Source: Phocaeicola plebeius (lineage in GTDB: Bacteria > Bacteroidota > Bacteroidia > Bacteroidales > Bacteroidaceae). From it: a stretch of DNA of 64,000 nt. The notes under the pieces were generated by a model. That model was not told the origin of the DNA. It saw only the letters and a program-made list of their open reading frames with translations, and searched no databases. Each line of letters begins with the position of its first letter. Within the stretch, counting starts at the first letter, position 1. Made by a program: the position numbers and the translations under genes. Positions 39,766 to 49,800 of this stretch are shown here, one piece after another. The DNA lies in NCBI RefSeq assembly GCF_003437535.1, contig NZ_QSQT01000005.1:62001-126000 (forward strand). Reading direction: 5' to 3'.

Positions 39766-42700
39766 ATGAAAGACATACAAACAAATCCAAAAATAACGGA
39801 GGGATATTTCCCTCGGTTATTTATGATCTTCTTTTGCATGTTGTGGACTCTGGGCCTTTTTGCCCAATCTACCAAAGAAGTAAAAGGAGTAGTAAAAGAT
39901 CCAACAGGAGAAACTGTAATTGGAGCCAGTGTATTGGAAAAAGGAACCACTAATGGTACTATTACAGATTTTGATGGAAATTTTGTGCTGACTGTGTCAG
40001 AAAATGCAGTGCTTCAAATCAGTTATATCGGCTATCAGACACAGGAAATTAGTGTAAAAGGAAAGAAGAATTTAGTTGTAACTTTGAAAGAAGATACAGA
40101 AGTTCTGGAAGAAGTTGTAGTTGTTGGTTATGGTGCACAGAAAAAGGAGAGTGTTGTAGGTGCGATCTCTCAGGTGTCCTCAAAAGAATTATTAAAATCG
40201 CCTTCTGGAAACGTGTCTCAGGCTTTGGCTGGTAAGATTTCTGGTGTGATTACTTCTCAGACGTCTGGTGCTCCGGGTGCGGATGATGCACAAATCTACA
40301 TTCGTGGTCGTGCCTCTTTTGCAGGAGACAATCAGCCCCTTATCTTAGTGGATGGCGTGGAACGCGAATTTTCACAGATTTCACCTGATGATATAGAGTC
40401 TATATCTGTGTTAAAGGATGCTTCAGCTACTGCTGTATATGGTGTACGTGGTGCAAATGGTGTTATGTTGATTACGACAAAACGAGGAAAGGATCAGAAA
40501 CCAACCGTGAGTCTGACTGCTAACTGGCAGGTTCAGTCTCCGACTCGTAAAGACACCTATTTGGATTCTTATGATTCTGTTGTTTTATTGGAAGAAGCAC
40601 GTGCCAATGATGGGCTGGGTTCTCAATATTCAGCTTATGATATTGAGATGTATAAAAAATCTCGTAATGGTCAGTTGTCGGGATTGGATGCTATGCTTTA
40701 TCCGAATGTCGACTGGTATGATACAGTGCTTCGCAGTACAGCTCCTGCTCAACGTTATAATGTAAATGTACAAGGAGGTACAAAACGTGTTCGTTACTTT
40801 GCTTCCGCAGAATATTATAATCAGCAGGGTTTGTTTAAGAACTTTAGTACAGACCAGTATGGAAATAGTTCGAATTCAAGCTATCGCCGTTATGCTTTCC
40901 GTGGAAATCTGGACTTTTTGGTGACAGATGATTTGACGGTTTCTGTAAACTTTGGAACCCGCTTTGAGGAACGTCGTGGCCCGAACTCTGACGAACGTCT
41001 GGATGGTTCATATAGTGAAGTCTTTTATGAGTTGAATCATACTCCGGGATGGCTTTTCCCTGTAAGTTATAATATTGGTGAAGAAGGAGAAGCAAAACAG
41101 ATTTTGTATGGTGGTAACTCTCAGAACCAGAATAATATTGTAGGTCGTTTGGCAGAAGCTGGATTTACACGTGCTACCAATACAATTAATGAAACAAACT
41201 TTATTGTGAATTATGATTTGCATAAGATTACTCCGGGACTTTCTGTAAAAGGTATGGCATCTTTTGATTATGATGCATATTACAACCGAAAATTTACAGC
41301 TGATTTTGCTACTTATGAATTGACAGACCGTAATAATTATAACTCTATTGACGGATACACCCAGTTTAACAATGATACGGAGTTGGCTTATGCTGGTAAT
41401 GATCAGACTACGACCTATAAACTTTACATGGAGTTGCAGTTAAATTACGCTCGTAAGTTTGGAAAGCATGATGTGACCGCTATGATGTTGTATAACCAGA
41501 ATGATTATCGTTATCAGGCTGACCTGGCTAAGCGCTATCAGGGATTAGTTGGTCGTGCGACTTATGGATATGATGATCGTTATCTGGCAGAAGTGAACTT
41601 TGGTTTCAATGGTTCTGAAAACTTCCGTAAGGGTAAACGATTTGGTTTCTTTCCTTCATTCTCTTTGGGATGGCGTATATCTAACGAAAAATTTATGCAG
41701 CCTGTTTCCAGCTGGTTGAACAATCTTAAATTGCGTGCATCTTATGGTGAAGTTGGTAATGATGTATATATGGTAAATGGCGTACAGCAACGTTTCTTGT
41801 ATGAACCGGTATGGACACAATTGGCAAATGCATATCGTTTTGGTAGCAACCAAACGGTAACGGGTATTTACGAAAGTCAGTATCCTAACTATGATGTAAC
41901 TTGGGAACGTGCGCGTAAATATAATGTAGGTTTGGAATTCGGTTTGTGGAATGGATTGTTAACTGGTAATTTTGATTATTTCTATGAGAGCCGTACAGAT
42001 ATTCTGACTCAATATTTGACTCGTCCACAATGGGTTGGTGTTGTAATGGCTGCAGGAAATTTGGGAAAGACAAAGAATCAGGGTGTTGAACTTGAATTGA
42101 AACATAACAATCGGATTGGTAAAGATTTTTATTACAATGTAGGATTTACTTTCTCACATGCACGTAATGAAATTCTTGATATGGATGAACCTGATGCAAA
42201 AACAGGTTATCGTAAACAGGAAGGACATCCGATTAATCAGTATTTTGGATTGATTTGTGATGGTTTTGTTACTCAGGCAGACTTAGACAATCCGAATTTC
42301 CCGAAGTCTACTTATGGAAATGTGCAAGTAGGTGACTTGAAATATCGGGATATGAATGGTGATGGCTTCATTGACGACCGTGATGAAACATTTATTGGTT
42401 ATAGTGATATTCCAGAAAATACGTATGCATTGACTCTCGGAGCTCAGTGGAAAGGAATTGGTTTTAGTGTGATGTTCCAAGGAGTAGATCATGTTTCTCG
42501 TTTTTATGATGCAGAAGCTATGTTTGCCTTTGTAAATGGTGGTAAGGTAAAGGAGCATCATTTGGGACGTTGGAATCCGGCCATGAGCGAAGAATATAAC
42601 TTGGCAAATGCTACTTATCCTCTATTACATTATGATTCTTATGGAAACCATAATCAGCGGCAGAACTCATTCTTCCTGAAGAATGGCGCCTTCTTGCGCT

Positions 42701-42900
42701 TAAAGAATATTGAACTTAGTTATTCTTTGCCGCAGAGCTGGATTAAGAAAGCAGCTATGAAAGAATGTAGAATATATGTGAATGCTAGCAACTTGGTTAC
42801 TTGGGATCATTTGGGAGGTTTGACAGACCCGGAAAGTAATGGTTCGAACCGTTATCCAATTATGAAAACCGTAAACTTTGGTGTAAATATTCAATTCTAA
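39766..42900 (+). CDS. SusC-family TonB-dependent transporter, PUL 2 first copy
   Basis: 1044-residue outer-membrane importer. Signal peptide in a slightly long leader, cleaved near GLFAQ. Carboxypeptidase-like domain (about 38-120, GVVKDPTGETVIGASVLEKG), TonB box EVVVVGYGAQKK, plug with IRGRASF, LVDGVERE, AVYGVRGANGVMLITTKRG, then the barrel ending VNFGVNIQF. There is no STN domain, which agrees with HTCS rather than sigma/FecR control. It starts 6 bp after the lipoprotein and its partner SusD follows after 11 bp. Confidence 0.95.
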   Translation: MKDIQTNPKITEGYFPRLFMIFFCMLWTLGLFAQSTKEVKGVVKDPTGETVIGASVLEKGTTNGTITDFDGNFVLTVSENAVLQISYIGYQTQEISVKGKKNLVVTLKEDTEVLEEVVVVGYGAQKKESVVGAISQVSSKELLKSPSGNVSQALAGKISGVITSQTSGAPGADDAQIYIRGRASFAGDNQPLILVDGVEREFSQISPDDIESISVLKDASATAVYGVRGANGVMLITTKRGKDQKPTVSLTANWQVQSPTRKDTYLDSYDSVVLLEEARANDGLGSQYSAYDIEMYKKSRNGQLSGLDAMLYPNVDWYDTVLRSTAPAQRYNVNVQGGTKRVRYFASAEYYNQQGLFKNFSTDQYGNSSNSSYRRYAFRGNLDFLVTDDLTVSVNFGTRFEERRGPNSDERLDGSYSEVFYELNHTPGWLFPVSYNIGEEGEAKQILYGGNSQNQNNIVGRLAEAGFTRATNTINETNFIVNYDLHKITPGLSVKGMASFDYDAYYNRKFTADFATYELTDRNNYNSIDGYTQFNNDTELAYAGNDQTTTYKLYMELQLNYARKFGKHDVTAMMLYNQNDYRYQADLAKRYQGLVGRATYGYDDRYLAEVNFGFNGSENFRKGKRFGFFPSFSLGWRISNEKFMQPVSSWLNNLKLRASYGEVGNDVYMVNGVQQRFLYEPVWTQLANAYRFGSNQTVTGIYESQYPNYDVTWERARKYNVGLEFGLWNGLLTGNFDYFYESRTDILTQYLTRPQWVGVVMAAGNLGKTKNQGVELELKHNNRIGKDFYYNVGFTFSHARNEILDMDEPDAKTGYRKQEGHPINQYFGLICDGFVTQADLDNPNFPKSTYGNVQVGDLKYRDMNGDGFIDDRDETFIGYSDIPENTYALTLGAQWKGIGFSVMFQGVDHVSRFYDAEAMFAFVNGGKVKEHHLGRWNPAMSEEYNLANATYPLLHYDSYGNHNQRQNSFFLKNGAFLRLKNIELSYSLPQSWIKKAAMKECRIYVNASNLVTWDHLGGLTDPESNGSNRYPIMKTVNFGVNIQF

Positions 42901-42911
42901 AAAATATCAGT

Positions 42912-44726
42912 ATGAAAATAAATAGAACATTAATATATACCTTGTTGGCTGCAACACTTTCAGGAACGTCCTTGACTTCTTGTGAAGAAATGTTCGGTGA
43001 CTTTTTGGATAAGCAGCCAAGTAATGAACTGACAGAGGAAGAAACCTTCAGTTTATGGACGAACATGGAAGAGTTTCATTATGATACTTATAATTTTCTA
43101 CGCCATGGTATAGGACGTATTAACAATTCCTGGATGGATTCTGCCACTGATTTAGGGGAAACCAGCTATTCAAATGCCGGAACTCGTGTAAGCTTCAATA
43201 TTGGAAATTATTATAGTGCAGAAGCTGCAAACGAACTGACCGATGTATGGGAAAATTATTATCGTGCCATTCGTAAATGTAATATGTTGCTGGAAAAAAT
43301 AGATGAGGTACCTCAAGCGGAAGAAGATACATACGATGTGTATCTCCGTGATAAGGCTGTTTATAAAGCAGAAGCCCGTTTTTTCAGAGCCTATTTTTAT
43401 TGGGAATTGTTTTTGAGATATGGTCCGGTACCTTTAGTGACAAAAGTACTTGATCCAGATGGCGATTTGATTTCTGATTACAAGGAACGTCCAACGACAA
43501 AAGCTTATGTGCAAGAGTTTATACTGAAGGAATTGGCAGAATGTGAAAGTGATTTATTGACAGTTGAAGAAGTACAGGCCGAGTTGGATAAACTTTCCGG
43601 TCGTGTATGGCAGCCTGCAGCACGTGCTTTAGCATGTCGTATAAAGTTATACATGGCTAGTCCGCGCTTTGCTGGACAGACTGATATTACTTGGCAAGAT
43701 GCTGCTGATGCAGCCAAAAGTTTTATTACAGATTTTGGTGATACAGGTAAGTTTAAACTTTGGCAAGAAGATAATGCTACAGCGGAGGCTAATTATGCGA
43801 ATGCGATTTTGAAACCTGCAACAGATAACGGTAAGAATACGGAAATAATATTTTGGCGGAATGATGGTACGTTTGGCTGGAGTGCAGTGGAGAATGATAC
43901 TCCTGTAGGAGAAGGAGGAAAGGGAGGCATGTGTCCTTCACAGAATTTAGTGGATATGTATGATTTAGCAGATGGAACATCTCCATTTACAGAATATGAT
44001 GATACCGGAGCTCCTGTATATAACTCAACTACATCTAACGGAGTGCCAGCTCCGACAGTGAAATCAGGAGTGCGTTATAACGATGCTAATCCGTGTTATA
44101 ATCGTGATCCACGTTTGGCTGCCTCTATTTTGTATCATGGAGTAGATTGGAATGATGGAACAATAAACGTAATTAAGGGGCAACGTGATAATCCTATTGG
44201 TAATGCGAATGTAACTCCTACAGGGTATTATCTTCGTAAATATATGCCAGAAGAAATTTTGGCTAATAATCATGGAGGTACAGCTTTCAGAAACTGGATT
44301 TTTATTCGGTATGCAGAGATCCTGCTTGATTATGCGGAGGCAATAAATGAAGTGAGTCCAAGTAATTATAAAGAAGCATTGGCGGTTATCCAACCGATTC
44401 GTGATCGCGTAGGAATGACATTGCAATTGGAAAACCGTGCAGATCTTCAATCTCAGGATGCTGCCCGCAAATTTATTCGCCGTGAGCGCACAATAGAATT
44501 GGCATTCGAAGATCATCGTGCGTGGGATGTTCGTCGTTGGGGTGTGGCCAAAGAAGCATTAGCCCGTGATATTTATGGGGTAGATGTAGTACGCGAAAAT
44601 GGACAGACTAAATATGTGCGTAAAATTGCTCAGCCCCGTGTGTTTGAAGATAAGATGTATCTGTATCCGATACCGGAAGGCGAGGTTTGGAAAACCAATA
44701 TTGAGAATAATCCAGGATGGAATTAA
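42912..44726 (+). CDS. SusD/RagB-family glycan-binding lipoprotein, PUL 2 first copy
   Basis: 604 residues. Lipobox LTSC after a signal peptide, then EEMFGDFLDKQPSNELTEEETF, the usual SusD start. TPR-like helices with AEARFFRAYFYWELFLRYGPVPL, and the C-terminal RRERTIELAFEDHRAWDVRRW and YPIPEGEV blocks are standard family markers. Partner of the SusC directly upstream. Confidence 0.95.
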   Translation: MKINRTLIYTLLAATLSGTSLTSCEEMFGDFLDKQPSNELTEEETFSLWTNMEEFHYDTYNFLRHGIGRINNSWMDSATDLGETSYSNAGTRVSFNIGNYYSAEAANELTDVWENYYRAIRKCNMLLEKIDEVPQAEEDTYDVYLRDKAVYKAEARFFRAYFYWELFLRYGPVPLVTKVLDPDGDLISDYKERPTTKAYVQEFILKELAECESDLLTVEEVQAELDKLSGRVWQPAARALACRIKLYMASPRFAGQTDITWQDAADAAKSFITDFGDTGKFKLWQEDNATAEANYANAILKPATDNGKNTEIIFWRNDGTFGWSAVENDTPVGEGGKGGMCPSQNLVDMYDLADGTSPFTEYDDTGAPVYNSTTSNGVPAPTVKSGVRYNDANPCYNRDPRLAASILYHGVDWNDGTINVIKGQRDNPIGNANVTPTGYYLRKYMPEEILANNHGGTAFRNWIFIRYAEILLDYAEAINEVSPSNYKEALAVIQPIRDRVGMTLQLENRADLQSQDAARKFIRRERTIELAFEDHRAWDVRRWGVAKEALARDIYGVDVVRENGQTKYVRKIAQPRVFEDKMYLYPIPEGEVWKTNIENNPGWN

Positions 44727-44737
44727 TAAAAGATTCA

Positions 44738-47700
44738 ATGGTTATGTATAAGATAAATAAGAAAAATAAAATACGTACAGGGCTGAATAAGGTCTTATTA
44801 GCTACTGTATTAAGCTCTGCATCTCTTTCTGTGTGGGCACAAGAAGGCATATTAAAAGGTCGTGTGGTGGATGTAGAGGGTAATCCAATTCCAGGTGCTG
44901 TCGTAAATGTGCTTGAGGGTAGCCGAATTGCCTTGAGCGATGAAAACGGATATTTCCAATTGAAGAAGGTAGTACCCAATGATGAAATTTATGCTACATG
45001 TGTGGGATATCTTCCTGCTACAGAAGTTGCTTCTGAACTTGATGGTGGTTTTACGATTGTATTGAAAGAAGATACAGATGTGTATATGCATACCGCACCT
45101 GTGCCTTTCGGTCGTAAGCCCATGAAATATATGACAGAAGCTACATCTGTGGTAACTGGTGAGGAATTGGAGAAACATCCGGTTACTGTGTTACAGAATG
45201 CTTTTACTTCTACAGTAACAGGTGTGGAAACATACGAAAAGAACTCAGAACCAGGATGGAGTGAGACCCTATTCTATATTCGTGGTTTACGTACTATGAA
45301 TAATAATTTGGCAAATGATGGACAGATTGCGGAGAAACCTTTGGTTATCGTTGATAATGTGGAACGAGATTTGTCCTTCTTGGATGCATATCCAATAGAA
45401 AGCATTACAATTTTAAAAGATGCTGCTGCTTGCGCTATTTATGGTATGCGTGGTGCAAATGGAGCTATTATTGTCACTACAAAGCGTGGTCAGGCTGGTA
45501 GAACAAAGATTGATTTTACACAAGAAGTAGGTTTCCAGACTGTATCTGGTATTCCTGAAAGTCAAAATTCATATAATTATGCCTTAACGAAAAATCAGGC
45601 AAATTATCTGGATGGAAAAGAACCTGAATTTAGTGACTATGATATTGAAATGTATCGTCGTGTATGTAATGGCGAGCAGCTGACGGGAATGGATCGGTAT
45701 AAGTATTTTAATACGAACTGGCATGACACAATGTTAAGAGACTTAGCCCCTCAGTATCGTACTAATTTGCAGATTAGTGGAGGTAATGCACGTGCTCGTT
45801 ATTATGTTTCTTTCTCTTATTTGCGCCAGGAAGGTTTGTATAATACAGAATGGACTGATTATAATGAAGGATATAGTACACAGCATACGTTGAATCGTTA
45901 TAATTTGCGTTCAAACATTGATATTGATGTCAATAAATTTTTGAACGTATCTTTGGATTTAGGTGGTCGTATTGATAATATTAGTCAGCCCGGTATTGAT
46001 ACGTGGAATATTTTTACTTGGGGAGCTGGTGAAAATCTTCCTATTAACCCTGTTTTTACACCTAACGGTAATTGGTTCTTTCCTTCTGATAGCGACAGTA
46101 AGAATGGCGCGGCTCAGATTGCGGGAAGAGGTATTGAGAAGAATCGTCGTCGTAACCTATATACAACATTGACTGCTAACGGGGATTTAGGTTCATTGCT
46201 GCCTGGCTTGAAAGCAAATCTGACTTTTAGTTTTGATTCTTATGAAACTTTCCGTCAGACTCAGGTAGCAGACATAGATGGATATTATTATAATTTCCGT
46301 GATGATGTGAGCGATGTGTCTCAGTATACATACAAACGTATGCGTACAGCAGCTTCTTTGCCTAATCCAAGCACTTCTCCTCGTGATTATTATTATAATA
46401 TCAACATAAACGGAGGTCTTTCTTATAACCATACATTTAATAAAAAACATTGGTTAGATGCTAAAGCATTCATGCGTTCATATCAGAATGTAGTACGCGG
46501 ACAATATTCTTCAAATCGCTATCTTTCTTATAATGCACAAGCTACCTATGTATATGACAGCCGTTATATTGTATCGGGTAATTTGTCTTATATGGGGAAT
46601 GATAATTTTGCACCGGGAGAACGTTATGGATTATTCCCAGGTGGTTCTGTGGGATGGGTCTTATCAGAAGAACCTTGGTTTAAAAATAAGGCTACCCAGT
46701 TGCTGAAGATTCGTGCTTCTTATGGTCGTGCCGGTATGTCTGATATTTATACTACTTCTGATGGAGTTCCTTCTGTTCGTTATCCTTATCAAGGGGCTTA
46801 TACAGAAACGGGTGGCCGTTATAATTTTGGAACGTCTCAGTCTGCTTACACTGGTATTTATGAATCTACTGTAGGAAATAGAAATATTAAGTGGGAAATT
46901 TCCGACATGGTGAATGTGGGTATGGATTTTGATTTTTGGAATAAGAAATTGTATGGACAGATTGATTTATTTAAAGAATGGCGTTCAAATATACTTGTGA
47001 CTCGTTCTACCATACCGACAGGAATGTTTGGGGCAGCTGTACCTTTGGATTCTTATGGAAAAGCGGAAACAAAAGGCTTTGAAGTGACATTGGGACACAT
47101 GAATAAGATTGGTGATTTTACTTATCATATTCAGGGTATGTTGACTTACAATACCAATAAGATTACAGAAATGGATGAGGTTGCACCTGATTATGCATAC
47201 CAGTCAAAAACTGGTAATCGTATAAACCAAAGCCAGTTGTTAACATGGGTACAATGGGCAAGTGATCCTGCCTTAATTCCTGAATCTCATCAGGATGCTA
47301 TTGACCATCCGGAAAAATATCCTTGGCATTCGGCGGGAAAATATCAGTTGGGTAATGCCATTTTTAAGGATACAAACGGTGACCGTATTATAGATGCTTA
47401 TGATAAAGAACCGATGGGATATACTAAGATTCCAGAGTTGATTCCGACTGTAAATATCGGTTTTGAGTGGAAAGGATTGGATGCCCGTGCAGTTTTGACT
47501 GCTTATTTGAACCGTACGGTAGGCTGTCGTGAGAATATGGACTATGGTTTTGGATGGGGAGGTACCTCTACTCACGAAGTAGTTAATACATGGGGATATT
47601 ATACAGACGATCCGACTGACCCGCGTAATATCAATGCAAAATATCCTCGTTTGTCTAATTCATTTAGTAATATCGACCGTAACTATCCATATAATGAATC

Positions 47701-47941
47701 TACTATCTGGGTAGTAAACGGGGATTTCCTTTCTTTGCGTAATGTGGAAGTGGGTTATTCTTTACCTAAAAAATGGATTGCAAAAGCCAATATGACAAAA
47801 GTACGTATTTATTTTAGTGGTTATAACTTATGTAACTGGAGTCATTTGCCGAAAGGTTTTGACCCTGAAAATCCATTGAACTATATCTGGAATTATCCTA
47901 AAACAAAATCGTTTACATTTGGTATCAATGTAGGATTTTAA
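44738..47941 (+). CDS. SusC-family TonB-dependent transporter, PUL 2 second copy
   Basis: About 1067 residues. Several ATGs are possible: 44717 overlaps the end of susD, 44738 and 44744 lie behind it. The signal peptide (KIRTGLNKVLLATVLSSASLSVWAQ) fits the later ones; I chose 44738. Carboxypeptidase-like domain with GRVVDVEGNPIPGAVVNV, plug with IRGLRTMNNN, IVDNVERD and AIYGMRGANGAIIVTTKRG, barrel to FTFGINVGF. The usual TonB box EVVVVGYG is replaced by VYMHTAPVPFGRKPM, so the TonB contact is divergent. It differs strongly from the first SusC, so this pair may carry a different chain length or side-chain form. Confidence 0.93.
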   Translation: MVMYKINKKNKIRTGLNKVLLATVLSSASLSVWAQEGILKGRVVDVEGNPIPGAVVNVLEGSRIALSDENGYFQLKKVVPNDEIYATCVGYLPATEVASELDGGFTIVLKEDTDVYMHTAPVPFGRKPMKYMTEATSVVTGEELEKHPVTVLQNAFTSTVTGVETYEKNSEPGWSETLFYIRGLRTMNNNLANDGQIAEKPLVIVDNVERDLSFLDAYPIESITILKDAAACAIYGMRGANGAIIVTTKRGQAGRTKIDFTQEVGFQTVSGIPESQNSYNYALTKNQANYLDGKEPEFSDYDIEMYRRVCNGEQLTGMDRYKYFNTNWHDTMLRDLAPQYRTNLQISGGNARARYYVSFSYLRQEGLYNTEWTDYNEGYSTQHTLNRYNLRSNIDIDVNKFLNVSLDLGGRIDNISQPGIDTWNIFTWGAGENLPINPVFTPNGNWFFPSDSDSKNGAAQIAGRGIEKNRRRNLYTTLTANGDLGSLLPGLKANLTFSFDSYETFRQTQVADIDGYYYNFRDDVSDVSQYTYKRMRTAASLPNPSTSPRDYYYNININGGLSYNHTFNKKHWLDAKAFMRSYQNVVRGQYSSNRYLSYNAQATYVYDSRYIVSGNLSYMGNDNFAPGERYGLFPGGSVGWVLSEEPWFKNKATQLLKIRASYGRAGMSDIYTTSDGVPSVRYPYQGAYTETGGRYNFGTSQSAYTGIYESTVGNRNIKWEISDMVNVGMDFDFWNKKLYGQIDLFKEWRSNILVTRSTIPTGMFGAAVPLDSYGKAETKGFEVTLGHMNKIGDFTYHIQGMLTYNTNKITEMDEVAPDYAYQSKTGNRINQSQLLTWVQWASDPALIPESHQDAIDHPEKYPWHSAGKYQLGNAIFKDTNGDRIIDAYDKEPMGYTKIPELIPTVNIGFEWKGLDARAVLTAYLNRTVGCRENMDYGFGWGGTSTHEVVNTWGYYTDDPTDPRNINAKYPRLSNSFSNIDRNYPYNESTIWVVNGDFLSLRNVEVGYSLPKKWIAKANMTKVRIYFSGYNLCNWSHLPKGFDPENPLNYIWNYPKTKSFTFGINVGF

Positions 47942-47954
47942 ATAAAGCAATATT

Positions 47955-49766
47955 ATGAAGATAAAGAAATATACTTATATAATGTTAGCCGTATTATTAT
48001 TTTCTGGTACGGCTTGCAGTGACTTTTTGGATAAAGAGTATGATGCAACCCTTTCAGATGAAAAGGTGTTTACTAATCAGACTATGACGCGTGAGTTCCT
48101 GACAGACATCTATACAAATCTGCCTGATGGATTGGCTCCTTTAAATGATGATCAGTTTACAGGTGCTTCTCGTGATTGTATGACAGATAATGCAACCTCC
48201 TATTGGGGGTTACATTATTACACGAAAGTAGCTACCGATTCGTATACAGCAAAAGACCATCCTTTATTGGGGCAATGGAATACAGATTTCGCAGGAATCC
48301 GTAAATGCAATATCTTTTTAAATAATGCTCAGGCTTCTGTTGTTGGTAACGCTGAAAAGTCGGGTGATGATAATAAGTTATACGAACGTTATTGCAATGA
48401 AGCAAGATTGTTACGTGCATTGTTCCACTTTGATTTGGTGTGCTGGTTTGGTGATATGCTGATTGTAGGAGAGAATGAAGATGGTACGAATATTGTTTTC
48501 AGTATGGAAGATCTTGAACAAATGAATCAGGCTCGTACTCCTGCGGCAGATGTTTTGCAATGGGTAGCAGATGAATGCGACAAGGTAAAAGATGCTTTAC
48601 CATTCCGATACTCTAATGAAACGACAAACTGGGGGCGTGTGAATGGAGCAACAGCTTATGCTTTAAAAGCTCGTGCTTTACTTTATAAGGCTTCAGCTCT
48701 CAATAATCCTACTGGAGAGCAGTCTTGGTGGCAGGCTGCCGCACAAGCTGCGCAGGATTTTATTGATAAGAATGCGCAGCAGTCTAATCCTTATCAGTTA
48801 TATGCTACGGGAAATCCTGAAAATGATTATTATGAATGTTTTACTACCAATCCGGTGTATAACAATGAAATCATTTTGTCTCGTTCGGTATGGAATACAA
48901 ACAAAGTGGAGCAAGTATTCTTGCCTGTTGGTTTCACTGGAAAATTTTCGGCTGCAGGTCGTACAAGTCCAACTCAGAACTTTGTAGATTGTTTTGAGAT
49001 GTTAGATGGAAAACGAATTGATGAAGGAGGTGGTGATTATGCTTATGATGCACAGAATCCGTATGTGAATCGTGATCCACGTTTGGCTCAGATTGTTTTC
49101 TATCAAGGTATGACATGGGGTAGTGCAAAAGATAATGAACAACGTAAATTGGACATGCGTACGGATGGAGGGAAAGATTATTCAGCCTCTATGGGAGGAA
49201 CTTGTACAGGATACTATTTGAAGAAATTTGTAAATAATATTTCTTGTCAGAATCCTACCAACTATCCTCATTCATGGATTATTTTCCGTTATGGAGAGGT
49301 ACTGTTAAATGCTGCTGAAGCTTATTGTGAAGCTGGTAATCTGGACAAGGCAAAACAATATATTAATGAAATTCGTGATCGTGCTGGTATGCCTCATTAT
49401 GAATATACGGACCAGACAGAATTACTGAAACGTATTCGTAATGAACGTCGTATTGAATTAAGTTTTGAGGATCATCGTATGTGGGACTTGCGCCGCTGGC
49501 GGGCATACGATAATGTAACGGCTTCAGAAGAACAGTCTAAGCCTTATTATGAACAATTGTTGAATTTGTATGGCGTGGAAATCTCAGGAACGGAAGCTGC
49601 TCCTGTTTACCAGTATGGACCAGCGCGTTCTGCACAGAATGGAGGGGTAATAGAGACACGTGTGTTCAATATCCCGAAAAATTATCTGTTCCCGATACCT
49701 GATTCTGATGTCAAAATGGCTCCTAACTTGAAGCAAAACCCAGGCTGGGAAATAACCGGAGAATAA
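47955..49766 (+). CDS. SusD/RagB-family glycan-binding lipoprotein, PUL 2 second copy
   Basis: 603 residues. Lipobox GTAC, then SDFLDKEYDATLSDEKVF. Family blocks are EARLLRALFHFDLVCWFGD, RIRNERRIELSFEDHRMWDLRRW and YLFPIPDSDV. Lies 13 bp behind its SusC partner. A 10-residue reading frame (49772-49804) between this gene and the GH43 gene overlaps the next start as ATGA; it may be chance. Confidence 0.95.
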   Translation: MKIKKYTYIMLAVLLFSGTACSDFLDKEYDATLSDEKVFTNQTMTREFLTDIYTNLPDGLAPLNDDQFTGASRDCMTDNATSYWGLHYYTKVATDSYTAKDHPLLGQWNTDFAGIRKCNIFLNNAQASVVGNAEKSGDDNKLYERYCNEARLLRALFHFDLVCWFGDMLIVGENEDGTNIVFSMEDLEQMNQARTPAADVLQWVADECDKVKDALPFRYSNETTNWGRVNGATAYALKARALLYKASALNNPTGEQSWWQAAAQAAQDFIDKNAQQSNPYQLYATGNPENDYYECFTTNPVYNNEIILSRSVWNTNKVEQVFLPVGFTGKFSAAGRTSPTQNFVDCFEMLDGKRIDEGGGDYAYDAQNPYVNRDPRLAQIVFYQGMTWGSAKDNEQRKLDMRTDGGKDYSASMGGTCTGYYLKKFVNNISCQNPTNYPHSWIIFRYGEVLLNAAEAYCEAGNLDKAKQYINEIRDRAGMPHYEYTDQTELLKRIRNERRIELSFEDHRMWDLRRWRAYDNVTASEEQSKPYYEQLLNLYGVEISGTEAAPVYQYGPARSAQNGGVIETRVFNIPKNYLFPIPDSDVKMAPNLKQNPGWEITGE

Positions 49767-49800
49767 TCAGCATGAAGATTTTAATAAAAAGAATGGTTAT

